Assembly: GCA_050952935.1 (NCBI GenBank)
Contig: JBMNLS010000001.1
Location: forward strand, 744,001 to 808,000
From: UBA6115 sp050952935
GTDB taxonomy: Bacteria; Bacillota; Clostridia; Christensenellales; Aristaeellaceae
Length of the DNA stretch: 64,000 nt
Reading direction: 5' to 3'
The notes under the pieces: generated by a model
Told to the model about the DNA's origin: nothing
Databases searched by the model: none
The model's input: the letters and a program-made list of their open reading frames with translations, nothing else
Made by a program: the position numbers and the translations under genes
Shown: in pieces, positions 44,031-52,082 of the stretch
Position numbering within the stretch: the first letter of the stretch is position 1
Layout of the letters: every line of letters begins with the position of its first letter

Positions 44031-44066
44031 TGTGGGACCGTATAATGAATTTTATGCGGTCCCGCA
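44031..44066 (-). repeat. Stem-loop after the second binding-protein gene
   Basis: A 15-bp stem with two G-T pairs (arms 44031-44045 and 44052-44066) and a 6-base loop begins eight bases after the binding-protein stop, before the permease gene. No T-run follows on the transcribed strand, so it is more likely an RNA 3' stabiliser or processing site than a terminator. Confidence 0.7.
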
Positions 44067-44074
44067 AAGGATGA

Positions 44075-45385
44075 TTATTTCTTATACTGAACCCCATCAC
44101 GCTCGAGAATCTCAATTGTTATTTGCTGGACTTCGGCCAAAGCTTCTTCCGGTGTGATTTTCTTGTTGATGGCTTTATAGAATGCGTCGATCATGGCGCC
44201 TGTAATCTCACCTTTTTGAGAGATTAGCGGCCAGTAGACAATGCTTGCCATGGGGGCGGACTTGCTGACGGCTTCGCTTAAGTCAGCGGGGAGAACCTTG
44301 TTAATCTCGTCGTTCGCATACACATCATTTCTGTAGCAGGAAACAGCCTTGCCGCGCATAATTTGGTTCAGCGCGGTGTCATAGCTGGTTGCAACCTTGA
44401 TGAGTTCCCAGCACCATTCAGGATGCTTGGTGCGGCTGGCAACGGAGAAGCACCAGCCATCGCCCCAGGAGTAGGTGCCATCAAGGGCGCTGAAGCCAAA
44501 TTGATCATGCAGATCGGTTTGGGCGGGGTCAAGAAGATTAACGCCCAAGGTGACCGCGTCAACGAACATAGCCGCATACCCTTGCTGCATGGCAGCCATG
44601 GCCTCCTGGTAAGCATAGCTTTGAATTCCCTCGGGAGCATAGTCGTACATTTTAATCAGCTGATTCAGGGCTTTCAGCGCTATATCGGTATCAAAGATGG
44701 CGATGGAATCGTGTCCTTCCGGATACCACTCGCCGTCCAGATAGAGCCAGTTAATCAACCAGGGCAGGGCAATGCCCCGTTCCTGACCGCCGCGGAAAGC
44801 AAGGCCAAATACCTTGTTGGCAGGGTCATTGATTTTCGCGGCTGTTTCAATGACTTCGTCCATGTTCTTGGGGATATCTGTAATGCCATACTTTTCGAAA
44901 ATTGCCTTGTTGTACATCAGAACACCAACACCGGCGGAATAGGCAACAGACCACCTCTGGTCGTTTACCACGCAGGCGTTCAGCGCAGCGCTCATAATAC
45001 CGTTATACCAATCGGTTTTTGCTTCCGCTTCCGCGTTGATAAAGCTGTCCAGCGGCATGATCCAGTCGCCGTCAATCATGGAGCCCCAGTGGTTAGAGTT
45101 GCACATAATAAGGTCGTACGCCTGGTTGTCTTCAACCAGCCCCAATGTCAGCAAATCGCCGTAGCCGGTGGAAGGGGCAAGTTCGCAGTTGACTGTAATC
45201 CCATGCTTGCTTGCAAAGTCTGCAAAATAGGTGTTTGCCAAATCATCGTTCTGGTTTTGGGTGCAAATGAGCACATTGATTACCACATCTTTAGGGTCGA
45301 GGGTAGACACATCGGTTGCGGCCAGGGCCGGTACTGAAGACAGCACCAGAGAGAGGGCCAGCAGAAGAATTGTAAGTTTTTTCAT
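44075..45385 (-). CDS. ABC transporter solute-binding protein, second importer
   Basis: 436 residues with a signal peptide (MKKLTILLLALSLVLSSVPALAA) and no lipobox cysteine. The family 1 binding-protein fold is seen in the N-terminal VINVLICTQNQ, the LIMCNSNHWGSMIDGDW region and the C-terminal helices. With a phosphodiesterase in the operon, a glycerophosphodiester or glycerol phosphate is the likely ligand, but a sugar is possible. AAAGGAGG precedes the start. Stem-loops flank the gene on both sides. Confidence 0.9.
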   Translation of the reverse strand: MKKLTILLLALSLVLSSVPALAATDVSTLDPKDVVINVLICTQNQNDDLANTYFADFASKHGITVNCELAPSTGYGDLLTLGLVEDNQAYDLIMCNSNHWGSMIDGDWIMPLDSFINAEAEAKTDWYNGIMSAALNACVVNDQRWSVAYSAGVGVLMYNKAIFEKYGITDIPKNMDEVIETAAKINDPANKVFGLAFRGGQERGIALPWLINWLYLDGEWYPEGHDSIAIFDTDIALKALNQLIKMYDYAPEGIQSYAYQEAMAAMQQGYAAMFVDAVTLGVNLLDPAQTDLHDQFGFSALDGTYSWGDGWCFSVASRTKHPEWCWELIKVATSYDTALNQIMRGKAVSCYRNDVYANDEINKVLPADLSEAVSKSAPMASIVYWPLISQKGEITGAMIDAFYKAINKKITPEEALAEVQQITIEILERDGVQYKK

Positions 45386-45413
45386 GTTTTCCTCCTTTTA
45401 TTGTTAACGCTTC

Positions 45414-45438
45414 CGATAAGCGGCGCGCTCGCTTATCG
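45414..45438 (-). repeat. Stem-loop before the second binding-protein gene
   Basis: A perfect 9-bp stem (CGATAAGCG with CGCTTATCG) and 7-base loop between the permease stop (45444) and the binding-protein ribosome site. With the stem-loop at 44031-44066 it brackets the binding-protein message, as if to protect that segment from decay. Confidence 0.7.
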
Positions 45439-45443
45439 TGCAG

Positions 45444-46280
45444 TCAACCCTTAACAGAACCGGCAGTTAAACCGCGGACAAAACTTTTCTGCGCAAGCAG
45501 GCAAAAAGCAATCATAGGCAGTGCAACCATGCAGGAGGCGGCGCATAACAGCCCCCAATTTGTTCCTACGTCATTATTAAACTTGTAAACAGCATAGGAA
45601 ACGGGCCTGGTATTGTTTCCTGACACGAGCTTTGCATAGAAAAACTCGTTCCAGGAACTCATAAAAGCGAAAATAGCGGCGGTGCTGATACCAGGCTGTA
45701 TGGTTGGAACGAGAACACGGGCGAGAATTTGAAAACGGTTGCATCCATCAATCATGGCTGCTTCTTCGATTTCCTCCGGGACAGTGCGGATAAAACCGTT
45801 CAGCAGCCATACAGTGAAGGGCAACTGGGAGGTTAGATAGATCAGGGTAAGCCCTATATAGGTATCGTTGAGACCAACTTTTTTATAAACAAAATAGAAA
45901 GGAACTGCAAAAGCCATTGCAGGCAGCATTCTGGAAAGCAAAATCCAAATACTGACAAACTTCGAGGCCCTTGAACGGCTGCGAGCCAGCGCATAAGCGC
46001 AGGGAATGCCAAAAAGCAATGAAAGAACTGTGGTTTGAACAGAAATGATCAAACTATTAAGATAGCTTTTCTTAAATCCCATGGTATTAAGGACTTCAGT
46101 GAAGTTATCGCCTATTGGGCTCCAAACCCACTTCGGAGGAATGCTGAAGGCGTCTGCTGCTGTTTTTGTAGCTGTGGAAATGCAATACCAAATTGGAAAC
46201 AGGGTGAACAGCATTACAAGGAATACAGATAAGCCAATGAAAGCATTTCTGGATGATTTTTTTAAGGATGCTCTATTCAT
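45444..46280 (-). CDS. Sugar ABC transporter permease (UgpE/MalG type), second importer
   Basis: 278 residues from the ATG at 46280, which has GGAG six bases before it; the frame's earlier ATG (46292) lies too close to its possible ribosome site. The EAA loop is EIEEAAMIDGCNRFQILARVLVPTIQP, and the C-terminus FVRGLTAGSVKG is typical of MalG-type subunits. It is the first gene of the operon. Confidence 0.9.
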   Translation of the reverse strand: MNRASLKKSSRNAFIGLSVFLVMLFTLFPIWYCISTATKTAADAFSIPPKWVWSPIGDNFTEVLNTMGFKKSYLNSLIISVQTTVLSLLFGIPCAYALARSRSRASKFVSIWILLSRMLPAMAFAVPFYFVYKKVGLNDTYIGLTLIYLTSQLPFTVWLLNGFIRTVPEEIEEAAMIDGCNRFQILARVLVPTIQPGISTAAIFAFMSSWNEFFYAKLVSGNNTRPVSYAVYKFNNDVGTNWGLLCAASCMVALPMIAFCLLAQKSFVRGLTAGSVKG

Positions 46281-46643
46281 CAAATACTCCATTCCTTTTT
46301 TTAATCTGTTTTTCCCTGATGAAACAACAGACCATTCATATCATAAAGGATGAAAGTAAAGATGGGGTATAAAGTTTACTAATTTCACATAAAATTAAAA
46401 ATGCGATATCGAATCCATATATGGGGAATAATGGTGGGATTATGATTAAAATAGGGGATAATCTGTGAATTTTCAGATAAATAAACCTAAATTCAGCTCG
46501 GAGCAACCACTGATTTGATGCGCTCTATTTTTATTATTATACAGTTCGCTATCTCCGCATACCCCTTTCATTTTCTCATCCAAAACAACAACCCGGCGAC
46601 TGCTTTTGTTGCATGCGCCGGGCAAAAATGTTGGATTCTTTTT
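46281..46643. other. AT-rich intergenic region without a gene
   Basis: About 360 bases between the end of pheT and the ABC operon, both on the minus strand. It holds a terminator after pheT (46592-46622) and presumably the ABC operon promoter, though no pair of boxes stood out. A short dyad CGATATCG near 46405 is a possible operator. Confidence 0.5.
46592..46622 (-). terminator. Terminator after pheT
   Basis: A 7-bp GC stem (CCCGGCG/CGCCGGG) with a 17-base loop, followed on the minus strand by the T-rich TTGTTGTTTT. It lies about 20 bases past the pheT stop. Confidence 0.6.
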
Positions 46644-49058
46644 TTAGTTCCGCACCTCTCCGCCCAGTTTGCCGATCTTTTTGATGATGGTGTTCATTTT
46701 TTCGTCGATCTGTTCGGCGGTCAGGGTGCCCTGGTCGGAGCCGAAATGCACGCGGAACATGACGGATTTCTTGCCCTGGGGAATCTGCTTGCCGCGGTAT
46801 TCCTCGATGAAGTCCATGCTGTTGACGCTTTTTTCAAGAGCTGCGCGGATATCCTGCCAGGCGGTTTTTTCATCCACTAAGATGGAGAAATCCTGCTCCA
46901 CCAGGGGGAAGAGGGGCAGGCGCTGATAGGCGTTGCTGCGGGAGGGCAGGGGGATGAGAGCATCCACATCCAGCGCCATGACGGCCATCGCCGCCCGCTT
47001 GATGCCGGCCAGGCGGGAAGCCCTGAGCGAAATGACGCCAAAGGAGCCGATGACCTCACCGCCTGAAAGGATGTTGAGCCAGGCCTTGGGGTCGGCCCAG
47101 GCGGGCTGCTCCTGCTGGGCAAACGTGAGCGGCTCCGACATGACAGCCCGGGGCAGGGCTTCCAGCACGCCCTTCATCTCCCTGAACAGCAGGCTGGCGT
47201 CCTGGCCCACAAAGGCGGCGGCCAATTGCCGCTTTTGAAGGGGCAGGGTCTCGTTTTCATCGCTGGGGTGGCTTTCGCCCGGGGCAAAGACTTGGGCCAG
47301 CTCAAACACGCGGAAGCTTTCAAAATAGCGCAGGTTCAGCGCGGCGACACTCAGCATGGCGGGGATCAGGGAAGGCCTGAGGCTGGCGGTGTCAGGGGAG
47401 GGGGGAGCGGACAAGGCCAGGCAGCCCTCGGGGCTGGTGCCTGCCGCCTCCAGATAGCGCTTGTCCATCCAGGGATAGGTGAACACCTCCTGCACATCGC
47501 AGCGGACGGCCAGGTATTCCCGCAGGCGGCGCTCCAGCTGCATCCCCGGCTGGCGCACGGCGGCGCTTAGCTTCACCGTGGGCGGGATAAAGTCAAAGCG
47601 GTCATAGCCAATCATCCGGGCCACTTCTTCCAGCACGTCATCCGGCAGGCTCACATCCCCGGTGGCGCGCCAGGAGGGCACGGACACCTGAAGCGTGTCC
47701 CCCTCGGATGCCACCTGAAAGCCCAGGGGGCGCAAAAGATGGACGGCCTCATCGCCGGTCAACTTCCGGCCCAGGCGGGTGTTCAGCCAGCTTAGCTTCA
47801 CCGGGATTACCGGGCAGTCGGTTTTCACCGGATAACTGTCGCTGAAAGCGCTCATGCGCGCCTGGGGGAAGAGCTCTTTGATCAGCTTATCCGCCACCGC
47901 AATGGCCTGATCGACCCGCTGGGTGTCCAGGCCCTTTTCGTTGCGGTTGGCCGATTCGGTGCGCACCTGGTAGCGGCTGGCGCTGCGGCGCAGCCCAACG
48001 GGCTCAAAATTGGCGATTTCAAGGATCATCGTGGTGGTGGTGGGCAGGATGGAATCCTTGGCCCCGCCCATGATGCCGCCCAAGGCGATGGGCTCTGTGG
48101 CGTCGCAAATCATCAGGTCTTCCCCGGTCAGCTTCAGCTGGTGCCCGTCAAGCAGGGTGAGGGTTTCGCCGGGCCTGGCGTTTCTGACGATGATTTCATC
48201 CTTGACATTTTCCTTGTCAAAGCCGTGGGTAGGCTGGCCCACAGAGAGCATCACATAGTTTGTCAGGTCAACCAGGGCGTTGATGGGCCGGATCCCGGTT
48301 TTCCACAGCGCTGTTTTCAGCCGCCAGGGGGAAGGGACGCTGGCGACGCCCTCATACACGATGCCGGTATAGCGCCTGCAACGTTGCGGGTTTTCAATGG
48401 TGACAGGGTATTCCGGCAGCCCCTCGGGTTTTGTGAAGGGGGGGAGGGGTTTTAGTTCCAGGCCATAGATGGCGGCCAGCTCCCGGGCGATGCCGTAGTG
48501 GCCCCACAGGTCAGGCCGGTTGGTGAGGGATTTGTTGTCAATCTCCAGGACGATGTCGGATAGCTCCAGCACCTGGCCCAGGGCAACCCCCGGCTGGCCT
48601 TTAAAGTCACTTAGGTCCATCACCCCGTGCTCGTCATCCGCGGGGAAGAGCTCCTCCAGCTCCAGCTCCGCCGCGGCGCAGATCATCCCTTCGCTTTTTA
48701 CGCCGCGCAACTTGGTGGTTTTGATGAGGACGGGCTCGCCCTCCCCATGCCAGCGAACCCTGGCGCCCGGCAGAGCCACGGCGCAGCGCATCCCCTCATA
48801 GATGTTGGAGCCGCCGCACACGATGGTGGCCGGGGCCTCCTGCCCCACATCCACCGCGCACACCCTGAGCATGTCGGCCTGGGGATGGGCGCTGATCTGG
48901 GTGATGACGCCCAGCACACAGCCGCTGAGGGCGTCGGCGGGGTTCACCGCGCCTTCCACCTCCACCGTGCGCATGGTCAGGTCGTAGGAGAGCTGCTCCA
49001 TGGAGAGAGAATCGGGCAGGGACACATATTCCTTGATCCAGTTGAGTGATACCTTCAT
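46644..49058 (-). CDS. pheT: Phenylalanine-tRNA ligase beta subunit
   Basis: 804 residues, full length. Domains in order: N-terminal B1, the tRNA-binding OB fold (VLGVITQISAHPQADMLRVCAVD, about residues 47-70), B3/B4 (about residues 215-380), the B5 domain, the synthetase-like core, and the anticodon-binding FDX-ACB domain at the C-terminus (LPLFPLVEQDFSILVDE onward). It charges tRNA-Phe together with PheS, 15 bases upstream. Confidence 0.97.
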   Translation of the reverse strand: MKVSLNWIKEYVSLPDSLSMEQLSYDLTMRTVEVEGAVNPADALSGCVLGVITQISAHPQADMLRVCAVDVGQEAPATIVCGGSNIYEGMRCAVALPGARVRWHGEGEPVLIKTTKLRGVKSEGMICAAAELELEELFPADDEHGVMDLSDFKGQPGVALGQVLELSDIVLEIDNKSLTNRPDLWGHYGIARELAAIYGLELKPLPPFTKPEGLPEYPVTIENPQRCRRYTGIVYEGVASVPSPWRLKTALWKTGIRPINALVDLTNYVMLSVGQPTHGFDKENVKDEIIVRNARPGETLTLLDGHQLKLTGEDLMICDATEPIALGGIMGGAKDSILPTTTTMILEIANFEPVGLRRSASRYQVRTESANRNEKGLDTQRVDQAIAVADKLIKELFPQARMSAFSDSYPVKTDCPVIPVKLSWLNTRLGRKLTGDEAVHLLRPLGFQVASEGDTLQVSVPSWRATGDVSLPDDVLEEVARMIGYDRFDFIPPTVKLSAAVRQPGMQLERRLREYLAVRCDVQEVFTYPWMDKRYLEAAGTSPEGCLALSAPPSPDTASLRPSLIPAMLSVAALNLRYFESFRVFELAQVFAPGESHPSDENETLPLQKRQLAAAFVGQDASLLFREMKGVLEALPRAVMSEPLTFAQQEQPAWADPKAWLNILSGGEVIGSFGVISLRASRLAGIKRAAMAVMALDVDALIPLPSRSNAYQRLPLFPLVEQDFSILVDEKTAWQDIRAALEKSVNSMDFIEEYRGKQIPQGKKSVMFRVHFGSDQGTLTAEQIDEKMNTIIKKIGKLGGEVRN

Positions 49059-49073
49059 CTTTCCTTCCCTCCC

Positions 49074-50114
49074 TTACCTGAACTGCCTGAGGAACCTGAG
49101 GTCGGCGCTGTGAAACAGCCTTACATCGTCCACCCCGTAGCGCATCATCACCAGGCGGTCAAGGCCGATGTTGATATAAAAGCCACTCCAGATGTCCGGG
49201 TCAAGCCCGGCGGCTTTCAGCACATTGGGGTGGGGGGTGCCGCCGGGCATCACCTCAATCCAGCCCACCTGCTTGCACACCTTGCAGCCGCTGCCGCCGC
49301 ACACCAGGCACTTCATGTCAATTTCAAAGCCCGGTTCCACAAAGGGGAAGAAGCCTGCGCGCATGCGGGTGTCAACCGGCCTGCCAAACACCTTTTCCAG
49401 GATGGTGGCAACCAGCAGCTGCCCTGAGGCGAAGGAAAAATCCTTTTCCACAATCAGCGCCTCATACTGGAAGAAGGCGCGCTCGTGGCGGGCGTCGGTG
49501 TTCTCATTGCGGTAGACCCGGCCGGGGTAGACAAAGCGGGCGGGGGCGCCGTGCTTTTTTAGATACCGCACGCTGCCGCCGGTGAGGTGGGGCCTTAGGC
49601 ACAGGCGCTCGCTGCCCCTTTTGCCCTCGGAGCCCTTGAGCCAATAGGTGTCCATGGTGTCCCGGGCGGGATGCTCGGGGGGGAAGTTCAAATGGTCAAA
49701 GGCGTATTGCTCGCTGGTGATGTCATCCTCCGCGTACACCTCAAAGCCCAGGGACAAAAAGGCGTCGTTCAGGTCATAACACATCTGGGTGATGGGGTGG
49801 AGGGCCCCTGAAACCGGCGGGATGCCCGGCAGGGTCAGGTCGATCTCCCCCTGGATGGCGGAGCCTTCGTCCACCAGCGCCTCCTCCCTGATGGTGATGG
49901 CCTGGGCGATGGTGTTTTTCACCTCGTTTGAGAGCATGCCCGTTAGCCTGCGCTCCTCAGCTTCCAGCTTGCCCAGTTCCTTCAGAATCAGGGTCAATTC
50001 TCCCTTTTTGCCCAGGTATTGGTGGCGGACTTGCAGCAGCTCCTCCGCCGTGCCCGCTTTCTGCGCCGCCTCAAGGGCGGCGATCTTCATGGCCTCCAAC
50101 CGTTCCCGCATCAT
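49074..50114 (-). CDS. pheS: Phenylalanine-tRNA ligase alpha subunit
   Basis: 346 residues. The N-terminal coiled coil is followed by the class II core, with VYRNENTDARHERAFFQYEALIV (motif 2 region) and FPFVEPGFEIDMKC, and a CxxCxxxxC knuckle (CLVCGGSGCKVC) found in many bacterial PheS. The start may be ATG 50114 or the adjacent in-frame ATG 50111; the latter has better spacing from GGAGG. Its promoter overlaps a dyad. Confidence 0.96.
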   Translation of the reverse strand: MMRERLEAMKIAALEAAQKAGTAEELLQVRHQYLGKKGELTLILKELGKLEAEERRLTGMLSNEVKNTIAQAITIREEALVDEGSAIQGEIDLTLPGIPPVSGALHPITQMCYDLNDAFLSLGFEVYAEDDITSEQYAFDHLNFPPEHPARDTMDTYWLKGSEGKRGSERLCLRPHLTGGSVRYLKKHGAPARFVYPGRVYRNENTDARHERAFFQYEALIVEKDFSFASGQLLVATILEKVFGRPVDTRMRAGFFPFVEPGFEIDMKCLVCGGSGCKVCKQVGWIEVMPGGTPHPNVLKAAGLDPDIWSGFYINIGLDRLVMMRYGVDDVRLFHSADLRFLRQFR

Positions 50115-50149
50115 AAACCTCCAGATACCATTCGAAATTGACTATGAAA

Positions 50150-50180
50150 GGATGCTAACATCCTTAAATCCATTCGTCAA
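50150..50180 (-). promoter_or_regulatory. pheS promoter overlapped by an inverted repeat
   Basis: Minus strand: TTGACG (50175-50180), 17-base spacer, TAGCAT (50152-50157). An inverted repeat with AAGGATG and CATCCTT arms around a 4-base centre (50150-50167) covers the -10, so it could be an operator or a hairpin at the 5' end of the transcript. I see no T-box leader. Confidence 0.6.
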
Positions 50181-50213
50181 TTGCCTTATTGAGCAATATG
50201 GTGACGAGATTCC

Positions 50214-50242
50214 TTGCATAAGCGGGCAAAACATGCTATTTT
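50214..50242 (+). promoter_or_regulatory. Candidate promoter for rbgA
   Basis: TTGCAT (50214-50219), 17-base spacer, TATTTT (50237-50242), 24 bases before the rbgA ATG with its AAGGAGG site. Confidence 0.5.
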
Positions 50243-50266
50243 TTACAGAGTTATTAAGGAGGCTTC

Positions 50267-51136
50267 ATGGACGGACTGCAGCCCATTTCCTGGTACCCGG
50301 GGCATATGGCAAAGGCCAAGCGCCAGCTGGAAACCCAGCTGAAGCGGGTGGACATCGTGCTGGAATTGTGCGATGCCCGGCTTCCCCTGTCCAGCCGCAA
50401 CCCGGCGCTGGACGAGATGCTGGCCAACAAGCCCCGGCTGCTGATGATGAACAAGGAGGATCTGGCGGACCCTGCTGTCACCCGGCGGTGGGAAGCGTAT
50501 TTCCGTCATCAGGGCATTCAGGCTTTCCCCATGCAGGCGGGGAAGAACAAGCAGCGGATATTGAAGCTGGTGGACAGCCTGACCGCCGAAAAGCGCAAAC
50601 GGGCGGAGAACCGGGGCATTGCCATCACCAGCCGTGCTATGGTGGTGGGGGTTCCCAATGTGGGCAAAAGCACCCTGATCAATGCCCTGGCAGGGCGCAG
50701 CGCCTTTAAGGTGCAGGACCGTCCCGGCATCACCCGGGCGGCCCAGTGGATCAAGGCGGGGGACAGGCTGGAGCTGCTGGACACCCCCGGCATGCTCTGG
50801 CCCAAGCTCAACGATCAGCAGGCCGCCCGCCGCCTGGCCTATATCGCGGCCATCCGGGATGAGATATTGGACAGCTATCATCTATCCATCGGCCTTTTGG
50901 ATGAATTGATGTCTATCGCCCCTGAAAAAGTGGCTGCCCGCTACAAGCTGACAGACCAAGGCCTGCGCGGCCAGATGCTGCTGGAGGCCATCTGCCATGC
51001 CCGGGGCTTTTTGCAAAAGGGCAATGTGTACGACCTGGAGCGCGGGGCTGCCTGTGTGCTGGATGAGTTCCGCGGCGGGCTGATCGGCAGGATCACCCTG
51101 GAAACGCCGCCGGAGGACAGCGATGGCCAGCCATGA
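50267..51136 (+). CDS. rbgA: Ribosome biogenesis GTPase RbgA (YlqF)
   Basis: 289 residues. A circularly permuted GTPase for 50S assembly: it begins WYPGHMAKAKR, has G4 NKEDLAD (about residues 64-70) before G1 VPNVGKSTLIN (about residues 128-138) and G3 DTPGML. The C-terminal domain follows. AAGGAGG precedes the ATG. It overlaps rnhB by 14 bases; this order is conserved in Bacillota. Confidence 0.96.
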   Translation: MDGLQPISWYPGHMAKAKRQLETQLKRVDIVLELCDARLPLSSRNPALDEMLANKPRLLMMNKEDLADPAVTRRWEAYFRHQGIQAFPMQAGKNKQRILKLVDSLTAEKRKRAENRGIAITSRAMVVGVPNVGKSTLINALAGRSAFKVQDRPGITRAAQWIKAGDRLELLDTPGMLWPKLNDQQAARRLAYIAAIRDEILDSYHLSIGLLDELMSIAPEKVAARYKLTDQGLRGQMLLEAICHARGFLQKGNVYDLERGAACVLDEFRGGLIGRITLETPPEDSDGQP

Positions 51137-51740
51137 GCGCCGCCTGGCGCTGTACCGGCATGACATGGATTTGTGGCGGGAAGGCCTGCGCTTTGCAGGT
51201 ATTGATGAGGCCGGCCGCGGGCCCCTGGCGGGGCCGGTGGTGGCGGTCTGCGTGGCGTTTTCCCCGGATGCGCGGATGCTGGACTATATTGACGACTCAA
51301 AAAAGCTCTCTGAAAAGCGCCGGGAAACGGTGTATGAGGAGATCATCCGCCAGGCGGATTTTGTGGGCTTGGGCCAGGTGGAGGCGGAGGAGATTGACCG
51401 CGTCAACATCCTGCAAGCCACCCGGCTGGCCATGCGCCGGGCCGCCCAGGGGGCCCCTGTGGGGTTGTTTCTGATTGACGCGGTGACGGGTGTGGGCCTT
51501 GAGGGCAATGAGCGACCCATTGTTCATGGGGACGCGGTGAGCTACAGCATCGCCGCCGCCTCCATCATTGCCAAGGTGACCCGGGACAGGCAGATGCGGG
51601 CGCTGGAGGAGCAGTTCCCGGGCTATGGCTTTGCCCGGCACAAGGGCTATGGCACCGCCGCCCACATGGCTGCTATCCGGGAGCTGGGGCTCTGCCCGGC
51701 GCACCGGCGCAGCTTTCTGAAAAAGCTGAACGCGGGATGA
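51123..51740 (+). CDS. rnhB: Ribonuclease HII
   Basis: 205 residues. It removes RNA from RNA-DNA hybrids. The signature FAGIDEAGRGPLAGPVV holds the catalytic Asp-Glu, with LFLIDAVTG carrying a further aspartate and the C-terminal KVTRDRQMRALE region as expected. It overlaps yraN by four bases (ATGA). Confidence 0.96.
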   Translation: MASHERRLALYRHDMDLWREGLRFAGIDEAGRGPLAGPVVAVCVAFSPDARMLDYIDDSKKLSEKRRETVYEEIIRQADFVGLGQVEAEEIDRVNILQATRLAMRRAAQGAPVGLFLIDAVTGVGLEGNERPIVHGDAVSYSIAAASIIAKVTRDRQMRALEEQFPGYGFARHKGYGTAAHMAAIRELGLCPAHRRSFLKKLNAG

Positions 51741-52075
51741 GCCAGTATCAGACCGGCCTTGAAGGGGAGGCGCTGGCGGAAAACTATCTGAAACAGCGCG
51801 GCTATGCCCTGATCGCCCGGCGTTACCGCGGTCCCGCGGGAGAAGTTGACCTGATTGCCCGCCAGGGCAAAACGCTGTTTTTTATCGAGGTGAAGCACCG
51901 CCCCCAGGGGCGGCTGGGCACGGGGCTTCGGGCGGTGACGCCTGACAAGCGCCGGAGGCTGAAGGCCACAGCGCGGCACTATCTTAGCGGGCATCCCGCC
52001 CCTTACCGGATCGCCTGCCTTGAAATCACCCGGGCCGGGGTATGGTTTTACCCGGATATATTGCACGATATGTGA
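51737..52075 (+). CDS. yraN: YraN/UPF0102-family nuclease-fold protein
   Basis: 112 residues. The family pattern is complete: GLEGEALAENYLKQRGY, ARRYRGPAGEVDLIARQGKTLFFIEVKHR (restriction-endonuclease-like metal site), and TPDKRRRL. Function is not settled. In many genomes it stands between rnhB and comM, which is the order here except for one inserted gene. Confidence 0.93.
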   Translation: MSQYQTGLEGEALAENYLKQRGYALIARRYRGPAGEVDLIARQGKTLFFIEVKHRPQGRLGTGLRAVTPDKRRRLKATARHYLSGHPAPYRIACLEITRAGVWFYPDILHDM

Positions 52076-52082
52076 GGCTGCC

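Noticed and set aside
50115..50266. A T-box riboswitch before pheS
   Set aside because: The space between the predicted transcription start and the ATG is too short, and no T-box core or specifier structure is visible.
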